64,000 nucleotides of DNA from contig NW_020954569.1 in assembly GCF_900497805.2 (NCBI RefSeq), positions 29,109,694-29,173,693 on the forward strand, written 5' to 3'. This stretch comes from Vombatus ursinus (Eukaryota > Chordata > Mammalia > Diprotodontia > Vombatidae). How positions within the stretch are numbered: the stretch's first letter is position 1; each line of letters begins with the position of its first letter. The notes beneath the pieces are model-generated. The model was not told where the DNA came from and did no database searches. It was given only the letters and a program-made list of their open reading frames with translations. This document shows positions 44,438 to 56,408 of this stretch, in pieces. Position numbers and translations under genes: made by a program.

Positions 44438-44515
44438 CCAATTTGCTGGCTGACCTTGGACAGATACTTTGGTATTTCCTTATTCTGCTTCTTCATTCAT
44501 GAGGTAGGTAGCAAA
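44438..44515 (+). repeat. MIR core fragment
   Basis: ttgctggctgaccttggaca, then ctgcttcttcattcatgagg and an A-run. Short and tentative. Confidence 0.4.
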
Positions 44516-46059
44516 AAAAAAAAAAATTTGCCAAGATGACTAGTCTGAATGGATCAATTGTGTTTGGTAGATGGCCTGAAGCAGTTAAGATGCTCATTGT
44601 TTTCATTCTTTTTAATTTAAAAACAATAATAAATAATTCTGACCTTAAAATTTTGTAGAATTCATTTACATGATGATTAATATGCCTATTTTAAAGGTTT
44701 CTTGAGGGAAGTAATATGCCCATTTAATTTGGGTTTAATATATTATTTCACTATGAATAACTCAGAATAACTTTCATGAATTTTTTATGAATGACTTTCA
44801 ATGAATGGCTATAAGGATTGTGATTTTACATAGGAAAAATATCTACAATAAATGAATTTTTATAGCATTAAAGATCATGCCAAATAGGAACACCCTCAAA
44901 AAAGTGTTAACTTTATCATTTAACATCTGATGTTTTCAACACAAAGATTGGGAAGGCACATCTTAAATAATTTTCAGTTTTAGCATCCTACTTAATTAAA
45001 TAGGAAATAGTATCTTTGAAATCATACAGAAGAACAGAAAAGAAAGAAAAACAAGCTAAGAATGATCTAAGCAGATTTGCCTAACAAATTGTATGGTTGT
45101 AGCTTTTTTCCTCCCTTGAGCAGTCTATTTAGAGCTCTTTCATTTGAGTTAGTGTCAGTGTTCTGACAGTACTCTCATCAGTGTCATCACTGAGTGTGCC
45201 ATTAGACTAACCAGGAATAAAGGCTTCTTTATATAAAGCTTTAATTTTTTTAATTTTTAAAGCTTTAAAAAGCTTGATTTTTTTAAAATTAAAAGCAAAG
45301 GTTTCATAATATTGATTTTTTTTTCATTGTTCATTTAAAAGTAACTACTTTAAATTGAAAGTGCATCTGTCTTATAGTACAACTGTCTTCCAAACAAAAG
45401 GGATGAGAATTTTTGCACAGGCAAAAGAAGGAAAACTTTCTGTGAGAAAGGAAATATTCAGTTGTACAACTCAATGGCTTGGTAGGGAAGGTGAATACAA
45501 TACAGGACCATCATTGCTCTTGGACCTAAAGACTTGTATATTAATTTTTTCAACATCTCAGAGGATATTAAAGGAGAATAAGTCTCTGTGCCAGATACTT
45601 TTAATGTACAAGTTATGAGTTAAGCAGACACTTTGGGAAATCATATCATATTCCAAAGACCATTAGATTACCATTAAGATAGAGTGCATTGCAGGGTATC
45701 AGCTTTACAAAAATTCTGCTACCCTAAATGTTTCCTAAACAATCCATTAGAAAATTCCAAGAACTAAACAGTTAAAATTCTCTAGTAATGAAGTGTTTCA
45801 TCACCATCAAAAAAACTGAACTTGTAATTTTGATGGTTTGTTTCTAAGTGGCAGGAATACTTCATTTTAATAGTCCTCTTTAGACCATACATGCTATTGG
45901 ATAGTCAGAATGGTTGCTTTAATACTTCCACAAGTTAATGAACTTATCAATTTGAGTTCTCCCACACCTATTAGAGAATTCCATTCATCTAAGCTTTACT
46001 ATTTTCTATACTTGAATGAATGGCTAGATTTTTAGATGATAGATGGTAGCTAGATAGAT
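44516..46059. other. unassigned ~1.5-kb stretch
   Basis: No gene or repeat family is recognised. An 87-codon plus frame at 45355-45618 matches no family I know and has no supporting signals. AT-rich self-complementary runs of aaagctt type lie at 45231-45290. Confidence 0.4.
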
Positions 46060-46235
46060 AAAATAAAAAAGGCATTTATTAAACTTAATAGTGCCAAACA
46101 CTGTTAAGTGCTGGAGATATAAGAAAATGACTGCATCCCTACCATCAAGGAGTTTACGTTCTAATGGGAGAAGCCAAAATATACAGAGGACTTAGATTCT
46201 GAAAGTGGGGAGGGGGGAAAAATATGGTTGATAGA
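46060..46235 (-). repeat. L2 3' end, antisense
   Basis: gcatttattaaacttaatag, aacactgttaagtgctggag, accatcaaggagtttacgtt, ctaatgggagaagc: reversed L2 terminus and 3' UTR. Confidence 0.8.
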
Positions 46236-46744
46236 TGGCACAAGATTAGCATTTTTACCTGGTTTAGGGAAGTTCGAGGTGGAAGCTCATCCATTGTGCC
46301 CATTTTCCCAAGAGCTGGAGAGTTTTTCTGGTGGAAGATGAAGAAGGATCAGAATGCAGATAGTCTTAAACTCTGAATTGTATGCCCAGACAACTAGGCA
46401 CACTATTTCAAGGCAAGAGATAGACATTTGAAAATCACAAAGATTTTTTTTTTTAATTTTGAAGAGACACGTTCACTTTTAGGAAACTTTTTGATAGCAT
46501 CCTGGACACTCAGATAAAAAAAAAAAAACAAACATAACCAACTTAAGAAATTTACAGTCTCAAGAAAAAAAACAAGATAAACCCATTGCTAGCAATGTGG
46601 AGGCATATCAATCATTAGCTAAATCACTAAATGTTTCAGAAGAATGTTGCCATGAAATAAAGAAAAACAAAATGAGGAGTTGAGGAGAAAAGAAGAGAAG
46701 GTTAGAAGAACAAGGTAATAACAAGAGTAAAATTCTTATAAATA
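46236..46744. other. unassigned sequence
   Basis: No gene or repeat family is recognised. Poly-T and poly-A runs lie at 46446-46455 and 46517-46528. Confidence 0.4.
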
Positions 46745-47012
46745 TTTATACATGATAATAATAATAGCTATAATAGTAGCTAACATTTACATATTTCTTA
46801 ATATGTACCAGGCATTATGCTAAGAACTTTGTAATTATTACCTAATTTGATCCTCACAATAACCCTGGAATTTAAGTCTTATTAGATGCAAACAGAGATT
46901 AAGTGACTTGCCCTGAGTACAGCTAGTAAACATCTGAGATTAGATTTGAATTAAGGTCTTCCTAATTCCAGGCTGGATGTTTTGTCAACTGTGTCACCTA
47001 GTGGTTCTGATT
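46745..47012 (-). repeat. THER1/MIR-type SINE, antisense, near full length
   Basis: taacatttacatatttctta, ccaggcattatgctaagaac, tttgatcctcacaataaccc, aagtgacttgccctgagtac, agctagtaaacatctgagat, ttaaggtcttcctaattcca and gtgtcacctagtg follow the full reversed SINE. Confidence 0.9.
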
Positions 47013-47135
47013 TAATAAACGTATCACTCATATTACAGATATTGATATAATTATTGAAATAAAAATTGAAACTTGGCTGGGAATTTTTCTTAACTAAAAT
47101 AAGAACACAAAACCATGTATTTAATTATACAGTGT

Positions 47136-47325
47136 CTATATGTATGTATACACACTAATCAATATGCTATATAATATATGTATGCACATATATATACATG
47201 TGTACATGTGCACATGCACACACTCTGTGTGGTTGTGTACATATATAATGTAATATATGTGTATACATAAATACATATATACACACACTCTCTCCACACA
47301 CACACACACACAGACACACACACAC
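47136..47325. repeat. AT/AC/TG-rich microsatellite complex
   Basis: Alternating tata, catg, acacac and tgtg tracts ending in (CA)n at 47296-47324. The Cys/Val/Tyr-rich open frames over it are artefacts. Confidence 0.9.
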
Positions 47326-47329
47326 TAAA

Positions 47330-47500
47330 CAATAGCCATTGAACCATAGCATCTGTGTTCAAATCCCTCCTCTGATTTCTTACTACTTGTGTAATAGTGG
47401 TTATGTTGTTTCATGTTCCTGGGCTTCAGGTTCCTCATTTGTAAAATGAGGCTGCTGAACATCTTCCTATCCCTAGACATTGGTCTTATCAAAAGCCTTG
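47330..47500 (+). repeat. MIR-type SINE
   Basis: accatagcatctgtgttcaa, atccctcctctga, ttcctgggcttcaggttcct, catttgtaaaatgaggctgc. Confidence 0.75.
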
Positions 47501-47559
47501 AATGAAAAGCAAATCTAGCACTTGTATAGCTACAGAAAAATGCACCAGATTTATTATAG

Positions 47560-47725
47560 AATTACGGATTCAGAGTGAGAAGCAACTTCATAGTCCTTCT
47601 AGACTGGCCTCCTTATTTTATAGATGATGAAACTAAGGTCCAAAGTGGTTAAGAGATTTTCTTAAGGCCAAACAGCTACTTGGATTTTAATCTACATCTT
47701 CTGCTTCCAGTTTCTGCAACACTCA
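47560..47725 (-). repeat. MIR3-like SINE, antisense
   Basis: gattcagagtgagaagcaac, cttattttatagatgatgaa, actaaggtccaaagtggtta, aggccaaacagctacttgga. Confidence 0.8.
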
Positions 47726-47859
47726 ATTTTTGAATAATAAAATCAATTTAATATTTTGTGCAAGGAGTCATACTTTTGTATGGATAGATGTGCCCTTCCA
47801 CTTCATTTTCATTCCCTCTCTTTTAGGTTATTTTTAGATTTTGGTTTTCTTTTATTTAT

Positions 47860-48110
47860 TTATATGTAGTCATATTCAATATTTATTCAGTTCTGATTCT
47901 GTTCATCTTGGTTTGTATCACTTCATATAGGTCCTTTCATAATTTCATGTATTTATTGTTTCAGTTTTTATAGAATTATGTTTTTCCATGGCATTGCTAT
48001 ACCATTATTTATTTAGCTCTTCTTCAGTTATTGGATATATATGTTGTTTCCAGTGGTTTTTTCCATTGTAAGTAAATTTTGCAAATGATTCAGTATTTCC
48101 TCTAGTAAGG
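47860..48110 (-). repeat. old L1 3' end, antisense
   Basis: ctgattctgttcatcttggt, gtatcacttcatataggtcc, ctataccattatttatttag and ttgtttccagtggttttttc resemble the reversed 3' end of an older L1 subfamily. Confidence 0.55.
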
Positions 48111-48189
48111 TTTCATGCTATAAATAATACAAAAAGAGGGGAAAAGCTTATGTTTAAGAAATCCTAGATATTCCAAACTATTCATTTAT

Positions 48190-48295
48190 TCCACTTACTT
48201 ATTGCTATATACATATATGTATATACATATATACACATCCTATAAACATGAATGTATAAGCATGTGTATGTTTGCTTACACTGTGTGTATACAAA
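48190..48295. repeat. ATAC/ATGT-rich simple repeat
   Basis: Interrupted tatacatata and tgtgtgtat tracts. Confidence 0.75.
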
Positions 48296-48329
48296 TTTTG
48301 TAGCCAATGATTGGAGAGTAGTTCAGTAC

Positions 48330-48465
48330 ATTATTGAATACTGATGTGATATAATAAAAGGATATTATAAAACGAGAAATAACAAATATACAGAGACCTA
48401 TTAGAAGTGGTACAGAGAAAGATTAACATAACTAGAATTATATGCATAATGATTACAATCATAAG
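48330..48465 (+). repeat. old L1 3' end fragment, sense
   Basis: attgaatactgatgtgatat and ggtacagagaaagattaaca parallel the L1 stretches aatggaatactactgtgcta and atgcagagtgaagtgaacag at high divergence. Confidence 0.45.
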
Positions 48466-48467
48466 TG

Positions 48468-48560
48468 GCAAATGGAGAAGGAAATGGCAAACTACCTCAG
48501 TATCTTTGCCAAAAAACAAAACAAAAACAAAAACAACAACAAAAAAATAAACATGGACAA
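48468..48560 (+). repeat. 3' block of Mar1-like CORE-SINE
   Basis: aatggagaaggaaatggcaa, ctacctcagtatctttgcca and an A/C-rich tail match the 3' third of the SINE at 30691-30955. The head and core are absent. Confidence 0.8.
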
Positions 48561-48699
48561 GTCCACAGGATTACAAATGCACACTATTAAATGAATGAAC
48601 AACTAAATACATAAAAGAAGACAAGAAAGTCAAAATAAGTGGACCCATGTACATACATGATACATTTCTCCAATGTTATTTCTTTATGTCAAACAATCA

Positions 48700-48885
48700 A
48701 CACTTGCTTCCAACAGTATGGCAAGAACTGAGCCAGAATATGAGGATACAAGGCCAGAAATAAAACAACCTCTGCCTTCAATAAACTCATGTTGAATTGA
48801 AAGAAATACTACATAAACTTAGAAAAAAATTACAGAATATATAATGTAATTTTGAGGGGTGAGAGAGCACTATTTTGAGATTATA
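48700..48885 (-). repeat. L2 3' end, antisense
   Basis: acttgcttccaacagtatgg, aggatacaaggccagaaata, ctctgccttcaataaactca, tttgaggggtgagagagcac. Confidence 0.7.
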
Positions 48886-49577
48886 TTCTTTATTTTAGAT
48901 GTTTCTTTGTCTTTACTGATACTTAGGAAGTTTACAACATATATCTTAAAGTTTTTGGTAGACCTACACTAGCAGCATAGAGAGCTGACAGTTTACCAAT
49001 CTGGGGTATAATTTTATAGCAATGAAACCAAAAGTCTGGTTTCTAATGCTTATGCAATATTCATTCCATTATACTACTCTTTTCTTCAATGGAAAAAAAA
49101 AAGGTTGTGCAGAGAAATGATCAAGAGACAGAGGGATATCAGACTTTGAGTCCCTCTACCTCTCATCAAGAAACATTCTCATAAAAGAGAAATTCAGTGA
49201 AAAATGAACATTACATATAACCTTGAAGGGGAAAAGTCATCAAAAGTTAATACATTTTGAAGACTTTATGTGTTAATAGAGAAGAGACAGCTCAAACATC
49301 CTTCCCATCGACAAGGAAGGTAAAGTGAATTTGAGCTGATTGTATATCTATTAAACATAGGCCTCTTTTTTATTTTTGAAAGGTCATTTCTCAAGTAAGG
49401 AAGTAAAGGTCTAGGGAGGTAAAAAATCTTTTTAAACTGAGGGTTTGGACTCAATTTCAAGGTACCTACCAACTCTAAATTCTATCATACTTTAAACATA
49501 GCAAAGCTCTTTAAAATATGTCAATCACCTTTACTAATAAACAGGTAAATGGGGAATCACAAAAGTAGGGGTTTTAA
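48886..49577. other. unassigned sequence
   Basis: No gene or repeat family is recognised. Confidence 0.4.
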
Positions 49578-49665
49578 GTGATTCCAGGATAAAGGCTGAC
49601 ACATAGTAGATACTTAATAAATGTTTATTTATTGATTATTGATTGATTTAATTGACTCTATGGTT
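49578..49665 (+). repeat. L2 3' terminus
   Basis: ggataaaggctgacacatag, tagatacttaataaatgttt, then tgatt repeats. Confidence 0.75.
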
Positions 49666-49689
49666 ATTATTGTCTATTGACTCTATACA

Positions 49690-49848
49690 TTTTGTTTGAA
49701 CACTTTTATTTACATAGCATCTCCCTAATCAGAGGATTACCTCCTTGAGGGCTAGGAGTGTTTTGGCTATTTCTTTGAATGCCAATGCTTAGTATAGCAC
49801 CAACAAATATTAAGTGTTTATTAAATACATGATGACTGACAATTGGAA
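49690..49848 (+). repeat. L2 3' terminus, second copy
   Basis: ttacctccttgagggctagg, gccaatgcttagtatagcac, caacaaatattaagtgttta. It follows the previous L2 end in the same orientation. Confidence 0.7.
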
Positions 49849-49852
49849 TAGT

Positions 49853-50072
49853 TATTGTTCAGTCATATCCAACTCCATGACCTCATTTGGGTTTTTCTCA
49901 GCAAAGATACCAGAGTGGTTTTCCATTCCCTTTTCCAGCTCATTTTACAAACAGGGTTAAGTGACTTGCCCAGGGCCACACAGCTAGTAAGTGTCTGAGG
50001 CCAGTTTTGTATTCTGGTTTTTCTAACCGCAGAAACATCACTCTATCCATTTTGCCACCTTGCTGTCACATT
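49853..50072 (-). repeat. long marsupial CORE-SINE (Mar1-like), antisense
   Basis: gttcagtcatatccaactcc, ccagagtggttttccattcc, cttttccagctcattttaca, gtgacttgcccagggccaca, cagctagtaagtgtctgagg and ctctatccattttgccacct. Complete apart from point changes. It sits just right of the L2 ends. Confidence 0.92.
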
Positions 50073-50214
50073 GGAAAAACTGGTCATTAAATACAATGAA
50101 TAAACTATCACATATCATTCTGATGTTAAATTTACTACTAAAATTAATGTGAAAACAATGTTTTCAAGTAGACAAATGAATTACACAGTAGGTTTTCATT
50201 GAAGTACTATGTAA

Positions 50215-50335
50215 ATCATATATATGTGTGTATGTGTGTAGATATATGTGTGTATATATATACATATAGCACATTATGTGTGTGTATGTATATACACATA
50301 TAGCATATATATGTGATATATGTGTATATATGCTA
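50215..50335. repeat. TATG/TATA microsatellite complex
   Basis: Repeated tatatgtgtgta and tatatacata motifs. Confidence 0.88.
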
Positions 50336-50404
50336 AGCAAATTAGAATATGATTAAGTACATTGGAGACTAGAATGGGAGGTCATCACATTCATCCTCAT
50401 TTCA

Positions 50405-50640
50405 GAGAAAATAATAACTTACATTTAAATAATGATTTTCTCACAACAATCCTGGAAGGTAGATTATGAATATTTTATTTTTTATATTTTATTCTCCCCA
50501 TTTTGTGGAGAAGAAAACTCAACTAGGTACGGTCACTCAGATTACCCACATTCATGTAGCTAATAAGTATTGGAGCCAGATTCAAAATTAGAAACCTGAG
50601 TCACTTTCAATTATTCCATATTATCAAAGGATGAATATCT
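50405..50640 (-). repeat. MIR-type SINE, antisense
   Basis: taacttacatttaaataatg, ctcacaacaatcctggaagg, ccccattttgtggagaagaa, catgtagctaataagtattg, gagccagattcaaaatt. Confidence 0.75.
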
Positions 50641-51319
50641 ACACCCAAAGTCACTAACTGCATGGTGGTAGGATTAAAATTAAAACTCAGTTCTCTTGCT
50701 TTTCTTTGCTCTTTCTTATTATGTTACATTCACTCTATTTTAAGGGATTTTGAATCATGATAATTTATCAAATGTAGCATTGGGTATATTATCATATCAC
50801 AGGGAATGAAAGTACTTCTACCTGAGAGAGAGAGAGAAAGAGAGTGTTTCATGGAAAGAAGAATATGTTTTTGTTTGAATTTCAGAAAACCTTCAAAACT
50901 GTAAAGAGCCTTGAGCAGTAGAATGAATAAAGAGACTGTCTTTTAGTTAAGTATGCCAATACAGATGAGGATCATACAAATTTTGCAGCTACTACCTGAA
51001 TTATTCATTGGGGTAGTGGGCCTGGAGAGTTTAACCTGGATGAATTAGATGGAACCAAAGAAGAAAGCATAGATTATAATCATCTGCAGCAGAGCAACAA
51101 AAAATATTATTACTGACATATAAAATATGAATATAAACATTAAATATTAAGCAATACTATATATAAGGCTACAGTGCTCATATACACATACATACAAATA
51201 TGTATGTAGACATACATATATACATGTGTGTGAGTATATTACATACATGCATATCCTTGAGGGACATAGATCATATGAACACATGGAACATGAAATGGTT
51301 CAATTCAATTAAAAAATAT
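50641..51319. other. unassigned, with AT/CA tracts
   Basis: No gene or family is recognised. Simple repeats lie at 50825-50844 (GA-rich) and 51180-51250. Confidence 0.4.
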
Positions 51320-51440
51320 TTATTTAATTAGTCAATCAACAAGTGTTTATTATACTATGATCATGTGCTAAAGTTTAGAGAAACAAAGACAAAAATAAAA
51401 TAATCTCTACATCAGAGAGCTCACATTATATTGGATAAAT
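51320..51440 (-). repeat. L2 3' terminus, antisense
   Basis: tcaatcaacaagtgtttatt, atcatgtgctaaagtttaga, catcagagagctcacattat. Confidence 0.75.
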
Positions 51441-51739
51441 AGTATTCAAGGGTGTGCTCGAGTCAGCTCTAACCAAAGAGATAGTGAAATTTTCAGTATG
51501 AACATTTGCACATCAGAAATATGCCATCTGTGCAAATCAGGGTTAGATGTGTTTTAATTGTCTAAACTTAAGGAAGTGTTAATAATGTAGTTTAAATTTA
51601 AAAGTGTGTACATATAAGCCCTAAACATTTAACAGCTTACCCTTGTATTATTCTAATAACATGACTTGAGCTTAGCAAGAGTTGCAGCAAGGAATGGAGT
51701 CATCACTGTGCTAGAGACCTGGTAACCTGAAAGTAATTC
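51441..51739. other. unassigned sequence
   Basis: No gene or repeat family is recognised. Confidence 0.4.
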
Positions 51740-51835
51740 TAATAATAATAATAACTAGCATTTCTAGAGAACTCTAAAATGTTTTAATTAACTGAGTCTT
51801 TCAACATCCTTCAAGTATACTTATACAATCTGAGT
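51740..51835 (-). repeat. MIR tail fragment, antisense
   Basis: taataataataataactagc, atttctagagaactctaaaatgtttt. Short; tentative. Confidence 0.45.
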
Positions 51836-52019
51836 ACTTAACTATGATAAATTCGTGTATGTACCTCTTATTCACCATTTAACCTATTACTTTAAAGTTT
51901 AAAAATCCATCTTAATAAATAAGTAGCTTAAGTATCTGTATGAAATGAATCCAAGGCAATTTTGAGGGGGAAGGCACTCACCCTTGTAAGAATCTGGAAA
52001 AAAATTTCATTTACAAAGT

Positions 52020-52150
52020 GACAAAACATAAACTTTGAAAGAAACTAGGAATTCTGAGACAAAAGTTCAGATTAAAAGCATTCTAGACATAAGAAGGTAA
52101 CTCGTGCAAAGGTACAGAGATAGGAGATGAGAATATCAAACATATTTATT
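52020..52150 (-). repeat. L2 internal fragment, antisense
   Basis: aaagcattctagacataaga, cgtgcaaaggtacagagata and ggagatgagaatatc resemble the antisense L2 block gcattccaggcatgg followed by gcaaaggcatggagataggag. Confidence 0.6.
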
Positions 52151-54178
52151 TATTAAGATAGTTATTAAACTTATTATAAAGCTAATAGGCTAAATGGCAA
52201 ATGAATTATATACACAAGTGCTTGCCACATATAAATACTTATACTGTAATTGACATCAGAGAAAAGAGCTATCATTGAAGGCAGGGATGGCTATCAGAGA
52301 TGTCATTGAGGATCTATGACTCTTCAAGGAAGGACCAAGCCTGGCAACCTTGCAGAAAGAATGTAATTTACATAAAAAGGAAAGGAGGAAGAAAACGTGT
52401 TTTTTTTTGTTTGTTTTTGTTCGTTTGGTTTTTTTGTTTGCCTGTTTTTTCCCCCAGGCAAAGGGAACAACCTAATATGAGAATGTATTCCATCAACAAT
52501 AAACTGCTATATTTGTGGGATGCCCCTAAAGAATAGAAATATAATCAGAATTAGTCTCCCTTCCTGAGAAAGTGAATGTACCAATGAGTGTGAAGAAAAA
52601 GAATGTCCTGACTTATTGGAAACCAGGCACCCCAAGACAGAACTCCTACCACAAACCACAATGACTGGGTATAGGTCAGGGAGGAGCAAGTACATTAGTA
52701 CTTGAAAACTCAACTGAGCAGTTAATTCAATGCTATATAAAAAAAGCAAGATTACAGTTGAAGGAGAAAAGAGAGGAAAGGTGTAACAGAGGATCACGTA
52801 GAGCAAAAGGAATAGAGGAAAACTCAATGTGGAGCAAAACAACAGTAACTGACAGTGTTCAGTAGGGTGGAAATTATGCATCCAGGTCTATCTTGGAGTA
52901 TGCAGGTTATCTTCAACTGGTTTAAGAATAAGTTAATAAGTGAACTGTACAATGTTTGTTTGTTTTGTTGTTATTGTTGGAATGAGAAAGACAATTACTG
53001 GGCTTATTTATGCTTTGCTTAAAGGCAAGGCAGCTGCAATAGATGATTCATAAAGAATTTTAATCACTAACGAATCTATGAAAAGAAAAAAAATATGACA
53101 GAGTATAGCAATCTAGGGACCATTGCTAACTGTTGAATAGTGAAAGATTGCAGTCCTTTGGGTGTTCTTTTATAGGTCTCTAATCTTCCTCCAAAGCTCC
53201 TCCCAATTGAATCCCTATATAAAGCAAGAGCTGGGGGGGAAGAGTGACTAAAAACAAAACAACAACAACAAAAAGAAAACAACAAGATGAGACAGGGGAG
53301 GGAGGAACACAGTCCAGTAAACTAATGAATACAATCAGGAAATAGTCACAGGTTCATTCAAACTGTGTCTCTCTTCCCTGACACCTTCAGTAAAATATTT
53401 GCCATTTGAAACAATGATGGAAGGTGGGAAGGCTCAGACCATCAGTGATTTCCCAGTCCCCTACATAGCTCCTTGGTGAGAGGAGCAAAGAACAAAGATA
53501 GTGAAAAATCAATGATCTATCTAGAACAACTTTGAAAATAACCTTTTTTGTTTTGTTTTCTTTTTGTTCTACATTTTAAAGTAATGAAATTCATTGATAA
53601 GGCTGACTGCCTGTGGTATGGTTACATTCTAGTATTCATCTAATTTATATGGAAAAATATTAGTGAATTTCCTATTGAAATGTCTACCTCCTAAAACAGT
53701 AAGTGGTAATACACTAGAATTTCCCAAATACCCATTCCTAGAAATGTAAAAATTTGAGAGGTGGAAAAAAAAGAATGATTCTAATATGCCATAATGTTTA
53801 AAATAAACAGTTTCTAAATCCATGCTACTGCACTATTTGCCATAAAGCATGTTATCTCTCCAGGCTGACAGTTTTACCTCACCCTAGAAAAATTTATTTG
53901 TGTAAGCTAATGAGTTAATTATCTTTCAATTAACTTTATTTCTTTTTCTCTCTCCCCCACCCATGATTCCCTTTATTATCTAAGCTAAATACTAATGCTA
54001 TCTCAGACAACTTATATTTCTTCCTATTCTTTGCCAATTGCATAGTGAGCTGATTTGTTTACATGTTTCAAGTCTAGCCATGCAAATTTAAATGACTCCA
54101 GCCCTAGGACCTGAGAGCCATGAGAGGAGGGAATATACCTGTGATTTCATAGGTACAGGGAACTCTTTGGGCACATAA
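52151..54178. other. unassigned ~2-kb stretch
   Basis: No gene or repeat family is recognised. A T/G-rich run lies at 52400-52460. A tatataaagc box near 53216 has no other promoter or LTR features that I can support. The 124-codon minus frame at 52507-52881 is Leu/Ser/Phe-rich with no recognisable domain. Confidence 0.4.
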
Positions 54179-54345
54179 TCTCTCTCTCTCTCTCTGTGTC
54201 TCTCTCTCTCTCCCTTTCTGTCTCTATTTCTCTATCTCTCTTTCTGTATTATATATGTATATATATGTACATATATATATACATACACATACAAATACAT
54301 ATATATAAATGTATGTGTATATAAACATACATATATATATGGTTT
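54179..54345. repeat. (TC)n then (ATAC/TATA)n microsatellite
   Basis: tctctctctc tract with gtgtc interruptions to about 54245, then tatatata/acatac repeats to 54345. Confidence 0.93.
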
Positions 54346-54349
54346 TCTT

Positions 54350-54620
54350 CAATTCAATTTTAAAAGAATTTATTAAGTGGTTAGTATATGTAAGGCACTA
54401 CAGCTTGATAGTGGGGAAATAAAGAGAAATTAAAATATTGCCTACCTTTAAACAGTTTACATTCCTCAGTTAGGGAGGAAGATGTAAGATTGTAGACATC
54501 AGTACAAGATAATTTGGGGAGCACTAACAAGAGGATTAGAAATGATTTCCCATATGCTATCCTGTGTTACCCTTGAGGAATGATGAAGATTTTAGGAGGC
54601 AGAGGTGGGACTCTGAGAGG
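54350..54620 (-). repeat. L2 3' end, antisense
   Basis: ttcaattcaattttaaaaga, atttattaagtggttagtat, gtaaggcactacagcttgat, acctttaaacagtttacatt and a purine-rich run with aggaggcagaggtgggactctg. Confidence 0.6.
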
Positions 54621-55125
54621 TCATACAGATATGAGGGCCTCTTATCAAAACTGAAGGGTGAAATAAAGCATGTGAAACTTCCAGAAACCACTGATTTCAG
54701 AGGTGCCAATATCAATTTGACATGATTATCACTGGAAATATCCCCTGGTCATTAGCAGAACTGCAGAGAGATAGAAGAATAAAACAAGATCAAAACACAA
54801 AAACTTATTAACAACAAAAAAGATATAGATTCTGAAGATTGAATATATATCAGAGAATAAAGATATAAAATAGTTTATTTTGCTTCTCTTTGAGTTGGAA
54901 GTTGCTATTATTTTCTGATGTTTTAAATTCAGTAATTTTGGTGAAGTTTCTTATTTTGGTTTCCTTGTTGTTGTATCTAGATTAATGATATTGAAGATAC
55001 ATGAATGATAATCCCTCTGAAGTCAAAAATTAACTTGTTCCATTTTCTTGGCCTCTATAGAAATACACAGCACATTATATTAATAACAAAACATCTCAGT
55101 ATTATCATTCTTATTTACCGAATAC
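54621..55125. other. unassigned sequence
   Basis: No gene or repeat family is recognised. Confidence 0.4.
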
Positions 55126-55127
55126 AT

Positions 55128-55380
55128 GATCACAAAATTCCTGATTTGGAAAGGCCTTTAGTATCCCTCTAGAAAACCCATACCTGAGAAAAGAATCCCC
55201 AGCAGCATACACCCAAAAAGTATTCAACCATCTCTTGCTTGCTGCAATTTAGGGAGCACTTTAATTATACTTTCTGGTAACTAAAAATATTAAGATTTTT
55301 TTCCCCTACAGCCAAACTTAAGTTGAATCTTTCAAAATTCTATAAATTCCTGTAAAACAATATTTCACTATATAAATATT
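55128..55380. repeat. possible ancient dispersed repeat
   Basis: gatttggaaaggcctttagt, gagaaaagaatccccagcag and attcaaccatctcttgcttg recall a mammal-wide repeat with the plan 'gaactggaaaggacc - aggaatcccctctacaac - tccagcctctgcttg'. I cannot name the family, and orientation is not established. Confidence 0.35.
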
Positions 55381-55559
55381 CCATATTTATATGCAATAAT
55401 TTGCTCAGCAAATGCCTAATTATTGAACACTCCTCAGATTTCCATTTTTTTCATCTACTGAAAAAAGTTATCCTTATTTTTTATACAATCTTAGAGTTTA
55501 TTTTGTTTAGGACCAATCCATTCCTTAATCTACCTTCTCTTCAATTTTCCCTTCTCATT

Positions 55560-56408
55560 ACCTATTAACACATTGAGTGAAATATATTTCATTGTGTGTG
55601 TATATTCTTCCCTCCTTTGGCCAGTTCAGATGAGAATTAGGTTTAAAAAACAACTGCTCTCACCACTCCTTCCTTATTTGTATAGACTTCTGCTTGCTTA
55701 CCTTGATTATTTGAGATCATCTTTCTTAACCTTCCTCTCCCTTTTTCCCCTAGGGCATTTCTCTTCCCCTATCTTTTCATTCTTCTTTTAAGGTCATAAA
55801 GACTCCTGGGCCTTGGATAATTAGATTCCTTCTATTATGCCTAATGATAATGGGGTCCAAAGTGGACATGTATTCTTTCCATATATTAGAATGAAAGCAG
55901 TTCATCTTTATTTATTCTCTTGTGATAGTTCATTTTTAAACCTTTATATGTTTCTCAATTCATGTGTTTGATCTTCAATGTTTTTCCACATAGCTCTTAT
56001 CTTTCCATTAAGCATTCTTGGAAGTCCTCTATTTCATTAAATATTCATTTGTCCTCCTGTAGGATTACATTCAATTTTGCTAGATAAGTTATTGTTGGTT
56101 TGAATTCAGGAATACTGTATTCCAAGCTCACTTTTGTAGTGGCTATTGTTATTTTTTTAATATATTGGTAACTATTAAATTATGTATGACCTTAATTGTG
56201 ACTCTATTGTATTTGAATTCTTTCTTTCTGACTTCTATTTTTTCTTTGACCTGGAAGTGCTGGATTTTCAATATAATCTTCATTGGAATTTTCATTTTGA
56301 GATTTCTTTCAGGATTTATTCATAGATTCCTTCTATTTCTATTTTCCCTTCTGATTCTAAGAGATCTAGAAAGTTTTATCTTATGATTGCTTAAAATATG
56401 ATATCTAG
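55560..56408 (-). repeat. old HAL1/L1, antisense, left part (ORF1 3' and spacer)
   Basis: Spacer-like sequence (55610-55990) is followed by the reversed ORF1 end: gaagtcctctatttcattaa, ggattacattcaattttgct, attctttctttctgacttct, tttgacctggaagtgctgga, cttctgattctaagagatct. It stops at ttaaaatatgatatctag (56391-56408) and resumes at 58700. Confidence 0.75.
56391..56408. repeat. left 18-bp target-site duplication
   Basis: ttaaaatatgatatctag matches ttaaaatataatttctag at 58700-58717 (16 of 18). Both are the same point of the older ORF1. Confidence 0.8.

Noticed and set aside
45355-45618. 87-codon plus-strand frame as a small gene
   Set aside because: No recognisable family, no promoter, no polyadenylation signal in place and no flanking exon signals.
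47136-47362. Cys/Val/Tyr-rich overlapping minus-strand frames
   Set aside because: Produced by CA/TG/TA simple repeats in all three frames.
52507-52881. 124-codon minus-strand frame
   Set aside because: Hydrophobic, low-complexity composition, no domain, no splice or promoter support; chance length in AT-rich DNA.
53200-53240. TATA box as an LTR or gene promoter
   Set aside because: No LTR ends, polyadenylation signal or first exon could be tied to it.
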